Source: Pelomonas sp. Root405
GTDB taxonomy: Bacteria; Pseudomonadota; Gammaproteobacteria; Burkholderiales; Burkholderiaceae_C
Reading direction: 5' to 3'
NCBI RefSeq assembly: GCF_001425165.1
Contig: NZ_LMDU01000018.1
Coordinates: forward strand, 149,429-213,428
DNA: 64,000 bases
Shown: piece after piece, positions 1-8,430 of the stretch
Numbering within the stretch: position 1 is the stretch's first letter
How the letters are laid out: the number at the start of each line of letters is the position of its first letter
The notes under the pieces: generated by a model
The model's input: the letters and a program-made list of their open reading frames with translations, nothing else
Told to the model about the DNA's origin: nothing
The model's database searches: none
Program-made: the position numbers and the translations under genes

Positions 1-628
1 ACCAGTTCTTGGTCTGCCAGGCGGTGGAGGCGGCGCAGCTTTCGTTGCCGGGCACGCAGGCCGCGTCATTGAAGGTGATGACGTTGGCGCCGACGAACTG
101 GTCGGGCGAGATGGGCGGCAGGCCGGCCGGCTGGCGGCCGCCCATCTCCATGATGTCGATCTCGCCCTTGCGCGGCCAGACCTGCGGGCTGGTGCCCAGC
201 ATCCAGGCGGCCGGCCACAGGCCCACGCCTACCTTGGGCGTGGCCATGCGGACTTCGACCAGGCCGTACTTGACCTGTACCTTGCCGGACGTGTCGATCT
301 TGCCGGAGGTGAACTGGTTGCTGCCGACGACCTCGCGCTTGGCCGTGATGGCGAGCGCGCGCGTGGCCGGCTCGAAGGGCACGTTGGTGATGCTGAGGTT
401 GTTGGCGCTGTAGTACTGCAGCTCCTGGTTGCCGTAGCCGCACAGGCCGATCTGGCAGCCGTTGCCGGTGGTGGCGGTCCAGACGCTGCCGTCGAGGCTG
501 GCGCCGTTGAATTCCTCGGACCAGAGCAGCTTGCCGATGACGGGGCTGGTGACGCTGGCGGAGGCGGCGACGCCGGTGGCCAGCAGCAGGCCGCCGGCGG
601 CGGCGCGCACGATGTGTTGATGCTTCAT
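1..628 (-). CDS. GH16 family beta-glucanase (laminarinase-like), partial, C-terminus beyond window
   Basis: A secreted glycoside hydrolase expected to cut internal beta-1,3 or mixed beta-1,3/1,4 glucan linkages. Only 209 residues are visible; the gene runs off the left edge. The start is the ATG at 628, with AAGGA about 8 bases upstream. Residues 1-25 form a signal peptide (VAASA cleavage region). After it come LLWSEEFNG, a GNQELQYY stretch and GEIDIMEMGG. The last is the GH16 E-x-D-x-x-E catalytic motif in its laminarinase form, so both catalytic glutamates are present. It begins only 5 bases after the stop of the upstream PEP-CTERM gene and is probably the third gene of that operon. Substrate preference inside GH16 cannot be judged from this fragment. 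Confidence 0.88.
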   Translation of the reverse strand, partial: MKHQHIVRAAAGGLLLATGVAASASVTSPVIGKLLWSEEFNGASLDGSVWTATTGNGCQIGLCGYGNQELQYYSANNLSITNVPFEPATRALAITAKREVVGSNQFTSGKIDTSGKVQVKYGLVEVRMATPKVGVGLWPAAWMLGTSPQVWPRKGEIDIMEMGGRQPAGLPPISPDQFVGANVITFNDAACVPGNESCAASTAWQTKNW

Positions 629-633
629 GGGGG

Positions 634-1275
634 TCATCCTTGCTGGCTGGCGTTGGACTTGCGGCGGCGCGCGGCAGCTGCCAGCAACAGGCCACCGGCG
701 AACATCAAGCCGTACGTCGAGGGCTCGGGCACGGCGCTGGTGACGGTGATGCGGGCGGCGGGCATGCCGATGAAGGGCGAGTCGACCGTCACCCAGGCGC
801 CGGTACTGGTGCTGCGCGCCCAGTTGGCGGTGGGGTCGCTGGTCGCGCTTTGCCATTGCCCGATGAAGCCGCTGTCGGGCACGGCGACGAGCCAGTAGCT
901 TCCAGCATCGAGCGCCCAACCCGAGGGGGTCAGCAAGGTGTTGACGACGGGGTTCGCGAGATGGGTGCTGTAGAGCCAGTTGGCGCCGGAAGGCAGCGCG
1001 CCGCCGCGAGCGAGGATGCCCACCGTGACGCCGCCGCTGCCATCGGTGCGCTCGATGGAGGTCAGGATGGACTGGATGGAGGTGGCGTCGGCAAGCGCGA
1101 ACGGGATGGCGATGTCCTGGCCCTGGGCCAGCGGGTTGGGCCAGCCGTCCAGCCAACTGATGTCGGACTGGTAGGTGTCCAGCACGACGGTGCCGGACGC
1201 GTGGGCATGGGCGGCCAAGCCGCAAATCAGCAGGGCAGCGGCGACCTTGGAGAGGGTGTGGGTCTGAAGTGTCAT
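634..1275 (-). CDS. PEP-CTERM sorting domain protein
   Basis: A 213-residue exported protein. It has a signal peptide (residues 1-27, ending AHAHA) and a textbook C-terminal sorting tail: VPEPSTYGLM, a hydrophobic helix, then an AARRRK basic cluster. By family knowledge, an exosortase cuts such tails and the protein is delivered to the cell surface or the extracellular matrix. The body is beta-rich and Ser/Thr/Gly-rich with no catalytic motif that I recognise. It lies 15 bases after another PEP-CTERM gene and 5 bases before the GH16 gene, so the three are probably cotranscribed. No exosortase gene is in this window. Confidence 0.88.
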   Translation of the reverse strand: MTLQTHTLSKVAAALLICGLAAHAHASGTVVLDTYQSDISWLDGWPNPLAQGQDIAIPFALADATSIQSILTSIERTDGSGGVTVGILARGGALPSGANWLYSTHLANPVVNTLLTPSGWALDAGSYWLVAVPDSGFIGQWQSATSDPTANWARSTSTGAWVTVDSPFIGMPAARITVTSAVPEPSTYGLMFAGGLLLAAAARRRKSNASQQG

Positions 1276-1290
1276 GGTGGTCTTTCCGTA

Positions 1291-1956
1291 TCAGGCGCGG
1301 CGGCGGCGAGCGATGGCGCCCACGATGCCGAGGCCGGCGATCAGCAGCGCATAGGTCTCGGGCTCGGGCACGGCGGCGGTGGTCAGCGTGAACTGCACGT
1401 CGTCGAGGTAGACGGCATTGACGCGGCCGTCCAGCAGCGGGCCGACGGCAGTGTTGATCTCCAGGAACAGCGACTTCGTGCCGGCGGGAATGGCGGCGGC
1501 CTGGAAGCTGATCTGCGTCCAGCTGCTGCCGTTGATGTCGTTCTGGAAGAAGCGGTTGCCGCTGCCCCACAGGCTGCCGTTGTCGCCCATGTAGCCGAGC
1601 GAGAACATGATGTTGCCGGTGGTGCTGACATCGCCCTTGACCCAGAAGCTGAGCACGGGGGTGTCGCCAACGTTGGCGGCCGTCAACGCCGGCAGGCCGC
1701 CGTGGGCGAACGAGTCCTGGAACAGCGTGGATGCGCCGAAGCCGTTGGGCACTGTCAACAGCACGGCAGCGCTACCGCTGTGCGCGTCAGCGGTGGGCAT
1801 GACGGGATTGCCGGTGGGGGCCGTCAGCCAGCCCGCCGCAACGGCGCCGCCGGGCGTTTCAAATCCGCCGTTGGCGAAGCCATTGGTGGTGGCCGCGCTG
1901 GCCGCGCCGGCCAGCAACAGGGTTGCAAGCGCCGTGTAGGTCTTGAAGTTGAGCAT
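1291..1956 (-). CDS. PEP-CTERM sorting domain protein, carbohydrate-binding-like body
   Basis: A 221-residue exported protein and the first gene of the GH16 operon. The ATG at 1956 was chosen because AAGGAG sits just upstream and a signal peptide (LATLLLAGAASA) follows at once; a longer upstream frame would extend into the operator region. The body starts with NGGFETPGG and contains SFWVKG and YLDDVQF, a pattern typical of jelly-roll carbohydrate-binding modules in PEP-CTERM proteins. The tail is VPEPETYALL, a hydrophobic stretch and RRRRA. Binding a polysaccharide is an inference from the fold pattern and from the GH16 neighbour. Its transcript should start near 2066. Confidence 0.87.
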   Translation of the reverse strand: MLNFKTYTALATLLLAGAASAATTNGFANGGFETPGGAVAAGWLTAPTGNPVMPTADAHSGSAAVLLTVPNGFGASTLFQDSFAHGGLPALTAANVGDTPVLSFWVKGDVSTTGNIMFSLGYMGDNGSLWGSGNRFFQNDINGSSWTQISFQAAAIPAGTKSLFLEINTAVGPLLDGRVNAVYLDDVQFTLTTAAVPEPETYALLIAGLGIVGAIARRRRA

Positions 1957-1983
1957 GTCGTCTCCTTGGTTTTTCGGTGAAAG

Positions 1984-1997
1984 TCGAATCGATTCAA
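1984..1997. promoter_or_regulatory. Possible additional LacI-type operator in the 5' leader
   Basis: TCGAATCGATTCAA contains the perfect palindrome GAATCGATTC centred on CG, the usual layout of LacI-family sites. It lies in the leader of the PEP-CTERM/GH16 operon, about 27 bases before the first start codon. It could serve a second regulator or be chance. Confidence 0.35.
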
Positions 1998-2036
1998 AAC
2001 GAGGCGACGACGAACTGCCATGCCGGCCGCCAATCA

Positions 2037-2063
2037 TGAAACCGCTTTCTGAAAGCGCTTTCA
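2037..2063. promoter_or_regulatory. Tandem LacI-family operators
   Basis: Bases 2050-2063 read TGAAAGCGCTTTCA, a perfect 14-base palindrome with the central CG typical of LacI/GalR operators. An adjoining imperfect copy, TGAAACCGCTTTCT, occupies 2037-2050 and shares one base with it. Both lie immediately downstream of the predicted transcription start, a position where a bound repressor would block transcription. No LacI-family gene is in the window, so the regulator must be elsewhere. Confidence 0.68.
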
Positions 2064-2072
2064 GGACGGCGG

Positions 2073-2101
2073 ACCATAGGGTCAAGGGAAAAGGCTGTCA
2101 A
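2073..2101 (-). promoter_or_regulatory. Sigma70-type promoter of the PEP-CTERM/GH16 operon
   Basis: On the minus strand there is a perfect -35 TTGACA (2101-2096), a 17-base spacer and a -10 TATGGT (2078-2073). Transcription would start near 2066, just before the tandem operators, leaving a leader of about 110 bases. Confidence 0.68.
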
Positions 2102-2150
2102 TGCGGCCTGCCCTTGATCTCAGGGTTAGTCAGGAGCAGCGGCGGATGCG

Positions 2151-2182
2151 AAAAAGCCGCGCGGCATGGCTGCTGCGCGGCT
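2151..2182 (-). terminator. Intrinsic terminator after the carotenoid oxygenase gene
   Basis: Read on the minus strand, AGCCGCGC pairs with GCGCGGCT across a 12-base loop and is followed by a run of T. It sits about 25 bases after the stop codon at 2208 and separates that gene from the GH16 operon promoter. Confidence 0.75.
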
Positions 2183-2207
2183 CGCGGCTGACCTGACGCC
2201 ATGCTTC

Positions 2208-3689
2208 TCAGGTTGCGTAGAACCTGCCGTGAAATCCGTACGGAACCCAGTAGGGCAACCAGGCGCGAGCCACCGGCCCCGCGGCGAGGGCCATTGCGTC
2301 GAAGACGCTCAAGAAACTGCGCTGGCGCTTGATGTCGTAGCCCATGCCGACCAGCCAGCCCTCACCTTCTTTGGTGCTGCCGGGCCGGGCGACGAGCACA
2401 TGCTCTTCGACCACGGTATCGGCGCCGAAGCTGAAACGCTCCCGCGCGCCGGTCTCGATGTTCAGCCGCATCAGTCCGTTGAAGCCCCAACGCGCCCCGG
2501 TGTCAACGGCCGTGGGATACCAGACGAAGCGATGCCGCTGTGCGACGACGCGCGGGTCGACGACCGGGAACTCGACCGCCTCGTCGCGCGCAGCCACGCG
2601 CAGGCGGCCGGTCTGGAGATCGATCTCCAGCACACGCGGCATGGACACCTCGCGCGCCGTGCGCTGGCCGCGCATGATCTGCTCGGCGGCGACATTGAAC
2701 TGCGGCAGCGGCACGCTCTCGACATAGTCCAGGCGCAGCATGCGGCCATCGTCCCAGGCATTGCCGAAGTGGAATACCAGGGCGGCGGGCATCTCGAAGA
2801 TGCGCTGCCTGCTGAAGTCAGCCTTGTCGATGACGAGGACGCGGGTCGGGCCAGCCGGGTTCCAGCCCATGGCGTCGACCATCGACGCGCCGGCGCGCAC
2901 CGCTGCCATATCCATCGTGATCGGTGCCAGCAGAAAGACGAGGTGGCGCTGCGACACGACGAAGTCATGCAGCATCGCGGGCGCGCCGACGTCCAGGACC
3001 GCGTGGCGGCGCACGCTGCCGGCGGCGTCGATCTGGTAGACCGCGAGCCGGCCGTTGGCGGTGCCGAAGTTCCACACCGTGCCGTCCGCCTCGACCTTGG
3101 GATGGGCCGAGAACGGCATGCCGCGCAGCTCGGCTGACCAGGTCTTGACACCCCGGGTGGCCAGCGTCGCCGGGTCCAGCTCATGGGCGCTGCCGCCCTC
3201 CCAAAGCGCGTAGAGGCGGTCACCCTGCAGCAGCACACTGGTGTTGGCGACGTTGAGGCTGTCCGGGCCGCGCACCGGGCGCTCGGCATTGATGGCGGTG
3301 CCGAAGGCGGGCAACAGGAAGCGGCCGGCCTGCTGTTCCGCACGGAACTTGTCGGTCTGCACAAAGCGGCCGCGGTGGCTAGCGCGGCCGTCGCCCAACG
3401 TCCAGGCCTGCATGAAGCCGTCGCCGTCGAACCAATGGCGGTAGCGTTGGTCGGCGCGCTGCATCAAGCCGGGGCCGTTGCGGAAGTAGCGCCCGCGTAG
3501 CGCCGTGGGCAGGCGGCCTTCGACGATTGCGCTCGCGGTGTCCAGACCTTCTCCATCGAGGCCCCGAAATGGCGCCAGCTCCGGCGCATCGGAAGCAAAC
3601 CCATCGGCCGATAGGCCCAGGGCAAGCAACTCGGGGTTGAGGCCGCCGGCCAGCAGCGCGGTCAGCAGGGAACGACGTGTGGTGTCCAT
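2208..3689 (-). CDS. Carotenoid cleavage oxygenase family protein
   Basis: A non-haem iron enzyme of the carotenoid/lignostilbene oxygenase (RPE65-like) family, 493 residues, which splits a conjugated double bond with O2. The four iron-binding histidines are visible in order: FSAHPK, MLHDF, VFHFGN and, near the C-terminus, GFHGRF. An N-terminal RR followed by a hydrophobic stretch (TTRRSLLTALLAGGL) suggests a Tat-type signal, so it may act in the periplasm. I chose the ATG at 3689; a GTG at 3698 would add three residues. It follows the DUF2141 gene by about 13 bases and ends in an intrinsic terminator, so the pair is probably one transcript. The substrate (carotenoid, apocarotenoid or stilbene) is not evident. 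Confidence 0.88.
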   Translation of the reverse strand: MDTTRRSLLTALLAGGLNPELLALGLSADGFASDAPELAPFRGLDGEGLDTASAIVEGRLPTALRGRYFRNGPGLMQRADQRYRHWFDGDGFMQAWTLGDGRASHRGRFVQTDKFRAEQQAGRFLLPAFGTAINAERPVRGPDSLNVANTSVLLQGDRLYALWEGGSAHELDPATLATRGVKTWSAELRGMPFSAHPKVEADGTVWNFGTANGRLAVYQIDAAGSVRRHAVLDVGAPAMLHDFVVSQRHLVFLLAPITMDMAAVRAGASMVDAMGWNPAGPTRVLVIDKADFSRQRIFEMPAALVFHFGNAWDDGRMLRLDYVESVPLPQFNVAAEQIMRGQRTAREVSMPRVLEIDLQTGRLRVAARDEAVEFPVVDPRVVAQRHRFVWYPTAVDTGARWGFNGLMRLNIETGARERFSFGADTVVEEHVLVARPGSTKEGEGWLVGMGYDIKRQRSFLSVFDAMALAAGPVARAWLPYWVPYGFHGRFYAT

Positions 3690-3702
3690 GGCCGCCACCC
3701 CG

Positions 3703-4134
3703 TCAGTTCATCCGAACCTTGATCGTCACGCCGGCAGCCGGCGTCATGACGGCCTGCTCGAACTTGGGCGGACCGAAGCCACCGTCGGCGTTGTTGGAGA
3801 AGCCATAGGGTTCGGTGGGGATGCCCATGGCGTTCATGTCCAGGCGGCCATTGGCATTGGCGTCCTGGAAGAGGCTCAGCGCCAGCGGGCCGTCGGGCAG
3901 GTCCTTCAGCACGACGCTGACCTTGCCGTTGGCCGCTTCAGCGCCCAGCACGAATCGCTGTCCCGACTGCGGTTGGCGCAGCCAGCCGGCGGGATCGGTG
4001 AACACCGCCACCATCAGCGTGGCGCCTGCCAAGCGGCTGGCGTCCAGGCCTTCGACTTCAAGGGTGACGTCGGCGGCGTGGCTGCACAGCGGCAGCATGG
4101 CGGTCAGGGCGGCGGCGGCAAGCGCTTTCTTCAT
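3703..4134 (-). CDS. DUF2141 family periplasmic protein
   Basis: A 143-residue exported protein. MKKALAAAALTAML...SHA is a clear signal peptide, which fixes the start at 4134. The mature part has the features of DUF2141 proteins: a beta-sandwich pattern with LFQDANANGRLD, then GIPTEPYGFSNNA and GFGPPKFEQA. Members have no established biochemical role. It sits directly upstream of the carotenoid oxygenase gene and probably shares its transcript; a link to carotenoid chemistry is my inference from that pairing. Confidence 0.85.
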   Translation of the reverse strand: MKKALAAAALTAMLPLCSHAADVTLEVEGLDASRLAGATLMVAVFTDPAGWLRQPQSGQRFVLGAEAANGKVSVVLKDLPDGPLALSLFQDANANGRLDMNAMGIPTEPYGFSNNADGGFGPPKFEQAVMTPAAGVTIKVRMN

Positions 4135-4237
4135 CACGGTCTCCAGGTTCAGCAGAAGGAATGGCTGAATTCTGGAAACCGGCTCGCCGCGACGCGAGCG
4201 CACTGCGACAGCCGGGCGCCGGCTGGCGCGAGCGGGG

Positions 4238-5374
4238 TCAGCCGCGCCGTGTGCGGACCGCCGCTGCCAGCTCTTGCAGCAGCGGCTCGGTCTGCGCCCA
4301 GCCAAGGCAGGCATCGGTGATGGAGACGCCCGGCTTGAGGTCGGCCTTGGTCTGGCCTTCGGCCAAGTCTTGCCGGCCGGGTTGCAGATGGCTTTCGATC
4401 ATCACGCCGGTGATGCGGGCATCACCGCCCGCGATCTGACCCGCGACATCACGCCCCACATCGACCTGCCGCTCGTACTTCTTGCTGGAGTTGGCGTGCG
4501 AGAAGTCGATCATGACCTGCTCACGCAGGCCCGACGTCTTCAGCGCAGTGCAGGCCGCGTTGACCGACGGCGCGTCGTAGTTGGGCGCCTTGCCGCCGCG
4601 CAGGATGAGGTGGCAGTCCTCGTTGCCGCGCGTCTCGAAGATGGCGGCCGTGCCCATCTTGGTCATGCCCATGAAGGCATGCGGCGAACTGGCGGCCAGC
4701 ACCGCGTCGCTGGCCACCTTGATGCCGCCATCGGTGCCGTTCTTGAAGCCCACCGGGCAGCTCAGGCCCGAGGCCAGCTGTCGATGGCTCTGGCTTTCGG
4801 TCGTGCGTGCGCCGATGGCGCCCCAGGCGATCAGATCCGAGATGTATTGCGGCGACAGCAAGTCCAGGAACTCGGTGCCTGCCGGCAGGCCCAGCGCGTT
4901 CACGTCCAACAGCAGCTGGCGCGCCAGGCGCAGGCCCTCGTTCATGTGGAAGCTGCCGTCCAGCCGGGGGTCGTTGATGTAGCCCTTCCATCCGACCGTG
5001 GTCCGCGGCTTCTCGAAGTAGACACGCATGACGACGAGCAGATCTCGGCTCAGCTCGTCACGCGTGGCCTTGAGCAGGCGGGCGTAGTCCATTGCCTGGT
5101 CGTGATCATGGATGGAGCATGGCCCGACGATGACGAGCAGGCGGTCGTCCTGGCCATGCAGGATGGCGCTGATCTGCTGGCGGGCCTGCTCGACCAGCTC
5201 CAGCGTCGCATCCGGGATGGGCAGCTCTTCGAGCAGCAGCGCCGGGCTGATCAGCGCACGCACGGCACCGATGCGGGTGTCGTCGGTGCGGGTCGTGTCG
5301 CGGGTTTCGTCGCGGGAGCCGCGTTCATCCTCAAACGGACGGCGGTCGGGGTGGGGATGGTCGAGAGAGGTCAT
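4238..5374 (-). CDS. aroG: 3-deoxy-7-phosphoheptulonate (DAHP) synthase, class I
   Basis: Catalyses phosphoenolpyruvate + erythrose 4-phosphate to DAHP, the entry step of the shikimate pathway for aromatic amino acids. The protein has 378 residues. Family motifs are all present: VGPCSIHD (around 83-90), FEKPRTTVGWKGYINDP, GARTTESQSHR, GFKNGTDGG and MIDFSHANSSK. The ATG at 5374 was preferred over an upstream start because homology begins soon after it. An Asp/Arg/Glu-rich segment of about 30 residues precedes the conserved domain. Which paralogue (Phe-, Tyr- or Trp-sensitive) is uncertain; aroG is used as the general symbol. It stands alone, about 100 bases from the DUF2141 gene. Confidence 0.93.
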   Translation of the reverse strand: MTSLDHPHPDRRPFEDERGSRDETRDTTRTDDTRIGAVRALISPALLLEELPIPDATLELVEQARQQISAILHGQDDRLLVIVGPCSIHDHDQAMDYARLLKATRDELSRDLLVVMRVYFEKPRTTVGWKGYINDPRLDGSFHMNEGLRLARQLLLDVNALGLPAGTEFLDLLSPQYISDLIAWGAIGARTTESQSHRQLASGLSCPVGFKNGTDGGIKVASDAVLAASSPHAFMGMTKMGTAAIFETRGNEDCHLILRGGKAPNYDAPSVNAACTALKTSGLREQVMIDFSHANSSKKYERQVDVGRDVAGQIAGGDARITGVMIESHLQPGRQDLAEGQTKADLKPGVSITDACLGWAQTEPLLQELAAAVRTRRG

Positions 5375-5402
5375 CGCGGGGCTCCAGGCAAGCCCCGCAT
5401 TT

Positions 5403-6326
5403 TCACCGCTTGGCGGCAGCGAAACACACCGCCAGCGCGGACAGCGCAAAGCCGGCCAGCGCCAGCGGCTCCAGACGCTCACCGAGCAGCACGAAGCCCA
5501 TCAGCGCCGACACCCCGGGGATCAGGAAGAAAAGCCGCGCCACCTGCCCCGCCTGGCCGCGGCGGATCATGATGAACATCAGGCTGAAGGCGCCGATGGA
5601 GTTGACGAGGCCCAGCCACAGCCAGGCGCCGACCAGCTCGGGCGTCCAGTCGATGGCGAAGCCCTCCAACGGCCCGGCGACGGTGGCAACGGCGAGTGCC
5701 GACACCGCCATCTGGATACCCGCGCCGCTGCGCAGGTCCATGTGGGCGCAATAGCGCTTTTGGTAGAGGGTGCCGGCGACGAGGCCGAGCAGGCCGAGGC
5801 CGGCCACGGCATAGGCGGTCCAGGCGCCGCCGAGCGGCTTGTCGGCGATGACCAGGCCCACACCCGCCAGGCCGCCAAGCAGGCCGAGCATCTGCCGGGC
5901 GCCGATGCGCTCGGCCAGCCACAGGTGCGCGCCCAGCGCCATGGCCAGCGGCATCAGGCCGATCAGCAAGCCGGCCACACCGGCACTCAAGCCCCAGCGC
6001 AGCGCGAAATAGATGCAGGAAAAGTGCAGCACCTGCATCAGCAGGCCGACAACGGCGAGATGGCCCCAGTCCGCGCGCCGCCGCGGCCACGGCGCGCCGG
6101 TAGCGGCCGCCACAGCCAGCAGCACCACCGCCGCCAAGCCGAAGCGCAGCGTCAGCAAGGTCATCGGGCCCGTGTGCGGCAGGGCCAGCTTGCCGGCGAC
6201 GTAACCGCTGCTCCACAGCAAGATGAAAACCAGCGGCAGGCTGGCCGCAACGAGCCCGGCGATGAGGCGGTACGGCAGGCTGGGGCGTAAGGAGCGGGCC
6301 GGGAGGCAAGGTGACAAGGTGGTCAT
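5403..6326 (-). CDS. EamA/DMT family transporter
   Basis: A 307-residue inner-membrane protein with about ten hydrophobic helices in two repeats, the arrangement of drug/metabolite transporters with two EamA domains. Conserved features include LLWSSGYVAGKL near the N-terminus and FLIPGVSALMGFVLLGERL near the C-terminus. Many members export amino acids or related metabolites; the substrate is unknown here. It is divergent from a LysR-type regulator gene at 6425, the usual arrangement of a regulator and its target. Confidence 0.88.
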   Translation of the reverse strand: MTTLSPCLPARSLRPSLPYRLIAGLVAASLPLVFILLWSSGYVAGKLALPHTGPMTLLTLRFGLAAVVLLAVAAATGAPWPRRRADWGHLAVVGLLMQVLHFSCIYFALRWGLSAGVAGLLIGLMPLAMALGAHLWLAERIGARQMLGLLGGLAGVGLVIADKPLGGAWTAYAVAGLGLLGLVAGTLYQKRYCAHMDLRSGAGIQMAVSALAVATVAGPLEGFAIDWTPELVGAWLWLGLVNSIGAFSLMFIMIRRGQAGQVARLFFLIPGVSALMGFVLLGERLEPLALAGFALSALAVCFAAAKR

Positions 6327-6424
6327 GGCAATTCCTTCAAAGGCGTGGCGTCACTCTAGGAATTAGCGATATAGGACACAATCCTTCAAAAATTCGATTC
6401 AGAGTTTCCAAACGGAGCACACTG
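6327..6424. promoter_or_regulatory. Divergent promoter region, probable LysR-regulator site
   Basis: A 98-base region between the EamA transporter and the LysR gene. It contains an AT-rich stretch (6357-6400) that is unusual in this genome and includes ATTAGCGATATAGGACACAAT, where a T-N11-A type LysR box could lie. The exact operator cannot be fixed by eye. Confidence 0.45.
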
Positions 6425-7369
6425 ATGGGCCGCCTCGAAGACCTGCAAGCCTTTGCCCGTGTCGTCGACGCCCGCGGTTTCTCGGGCGCAGCCCGCCTGT
6501 TGGGCACCACCAAATCGGCCGTCAGCAAGCAGGTCGGCCGGCTGGAGGACCAGCTCGGCACGCGGCTGCTGCACCGCACGACGCGCAGCGTCAGCGCGAC
6601 CGCCGAGGGCCGGGCGGTCTACGAGCGCGCGCTGCGCCTGATGGAGGATTCGCTGGCGCTGGAGACCGAACTGGCCGGCCAGCGCGACGAGGCGCGCGGC
6701 GTGTTGCGCCTGTCCACGTCCACGGCGTTCGGCAACCTGCAGTTCACGGCGCTGATGGCCGAGTTCTGCGCCCGCCACCCACGCCTGGAAGTGGTGCTGG
6801 GCCTGAACGACCGCTACGTCGACCTGGCCGAAGAAGGCTTCGACGTCGTGATGCGGTTGACGAACAGGCCGTCCGACGGGCTGGTGGCACGGCGGCTGGC
6901 CACCATCCGCTTCGTGCTTTGCGCCGCGCCGGCGTATCTGCAGGCCCACGGCGAACCGAGGTCCGTGGCTGACATCGCCGGCCACCGCTGCCTGCGCTTC
7001 GGCTATCTGCAGTCCCCCGACCGCTGGCGCTTCCGCCATGCCCCACAGAGTGAGGTCGCCGAAGTCGAGACCCGCGGCGCGCTGCGCTTCGAGAGCGGCT
7101 TGACGGCCAACAGCAGCGAGTCTCTGCGCGTCGCTGCACTCACCGGCCTGGGGCTGGCAGTGCTGCCGACCTATGCCGTCGGCGCCGACCTCCGCGCCGG
7201 CCGCCTGCGTGCCGTGCTGCCCGGCTGGCAGCCGGTGGGCGGCCTGGCCGATGCCGACACGCTCTACGCCGTCTACTTGCCAAGCCGCCACCCGGCGCCG
7301 AAGGTGCGGGCGCTGATCGACTTCATGCTGGAGAAGATGGGCGACGTGCCGCCGTGGGATCGTGACTGA
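6425..7369 (+). CDS. LysR family transcriptional regulator
   Basis: A 314-residue DNA-binding regulator. The N-terminal winged helix-turn-helix is typical ([14 protein letters not shown], then [15 protein letters not shown] and [11 protein letters not shown]) and a substrate-binding domain follows. I chose the ATG at 6425 because the family motif starts there; an upstream frame adds 38 unrelated residues. Its sequence resembles the CrgA/AaeR-like branch of the family. Being divergent from the EamA gene, it probably controls that transporter. It ends 14 bases before pyrD. Confidence 0.92.
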   Translation: MGRLEDLQAFARVVDARGFSGAARLLGTTKSAVSKQVGRLEDQLGTRLLHRTTRSVSATAEGRAVYERALRLMEDSLALETELAGQRDEARGVLRLSTSTAFGNLQFTALMAEFCARHPRLEVVLGLNDRYVDLAEEGFDVVMRLTNRPSDGLVARRLATIRFVLCAAPAYLQAHGEPRSVADIAGHRCLRFGYLQSPDRWRFRHAPQSEVAEVETRGALRFESGLTANSSESLRVAALTGLGLAVLPTYAVGADLRAGRLRAVLPGWQPVGGLADADTLYAVYLPSRHPAPKVRALIDFMLEKMGDVPPWDRD

Positions 7370-7383
7370 GAGAATCGGGGGCT

Positions 7384-8424
7384 ATGCCGCTGATGCCCTA
7401 CGCCCTCGTCCGCCCTTTCCTTTTTGGCCTCGACGCCGAACACGCCCACGAACTGACGCTGAACAGCATCGCCAAGCTGCAGAACACGCCCGCGCAGCTG
7501 CTGTGGTGCGGCGAACGCATCAGCGATCCGGTCACCATCGCCGGGCTGCGCTTCCCCAATCGCATCGGCCTGGCCGCCGGCCTGGACAAGAACGGCCGCT
7601 GCATCGACGGCTTCGGCGCGATGGGTTTCGGCTTCATCGAGGTGGGCACCGTCACGCCCAAGGGCCAGCCAGGCAACGACAAGCCGCGCATGTTCCGCCT
7701 GCCGGAGGCTAACGCGCTGATCAACCGGCTTGGCTTCAACAACGAGGGCTTGCCGAGCTTCATCGCCAACGTGAAACGTGCCCACAGCTTCCGCAAGGCC
7801 GGCGGCATCCTCGGCCTGAACATCGGCAAGAACGCCGCCACACCCATCGAGAACGCGGCCGACGACTACCTGCTCGGTCTGGACGGCGTGTTCCCGCATG
7901 CCGACTACATCGCGGTCAACATCTCCAGCCCCAACACCAAGAACCTGCGCGCTTTGCAAAGCGACGAGGCGCTCGACGCCCTGCTGTCGCGCCTGCAGCA
8001 GCGCAAGCTTCAGCTGGAAAATCAGACCGGCCGGCGGGTGCCGATGTTCGTCAAGATCGCACCGGACCTGGAGGAGGACCAGGTCGGCGTCATCGCACAG
8101 ACGCTGAAGGCCAACGGCATGGACGGCGTCATCGCGACCAACACCACCATCGCGCGAGACAAAGTGCAAGGCCTGGCCCACTCCGGCGAGACCGGCGGCC
8201 TGTCCGGCGCTCCCGTCTTCGAAGCCAGCAACCGCGTCATCCGCCTGCTGCGCGCCGCGCTGCCGGCGGGCTGCCCCATCATCGGCGTGGGCGGCGTCAT
8301 GAGCGGCGCCGATGCACGCGCCAAGATCCAGGCCGGCGCTGATCTTGTGCAGGTCTATACCGGCCTTATCTACAAGGGCCCGGCCCTTGTCAGCCAGTGC
8401 GCGAGGGCCCTCGCACAAGGTTGA
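7384..8424 (+). CDS. pyrD: Dihydroorotate dehydrogenase (quinone), class 2
   Basis: Oxidises dihydroorotate to orotate with membrane quinone as acceptor, the fourth step of pyrimidine synthesis; FMN enzyme, inner-membrane associated. It has 346 residues, a normal class 2 length. It shows the N-terminal membrane-binding helices ([16 protein letters not shown]), [43 protein letters not shown] and the FMN phosphate-binding [13 protein letters not shown]. The BamE-like lipoprotein gene follows after 6 bases. Confidence 0.96.
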   Translation: MPLMPYALVRPFLFGLDAEHAHELTLNSIAKLQNTPAQLLWCGERISDPVTIAGLRFPNRIGLAAGLDKNGRCIDGFGAMGFGFIEVGTVTPKGQPGNDKPRMFRLPEANALINRLGFNNEGLPSFIANVKRAHSFRKAGGILGLNIGKNAATPIENAADDYLLGLDGVFPHADYIAVNISSPNTKNLRALQSDEALDALLSRLQQRKLQLENQTGRRVPMFVKIAPDLEEDQVGVIAQTLKANGMDGVIATNTTIARDKVQGLAHSGETGGLSGAPVFEASNRVIRLLRAALPAGCPIIGVGGVMSGADARAKIQAGADLVQVYTGLIYKGPALVSQCARALAQG

Positions 8425-8430
8425 AACATC

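Noticed and set aside
640..1980. Long plus-strand open frame over the PEP-CTERM genes
   Set aside because: It is antisense to two genes with signal peptides and sorting tails; its Gly/Ala/Arg-rich translation is typical of a high-G+C shadow frame.
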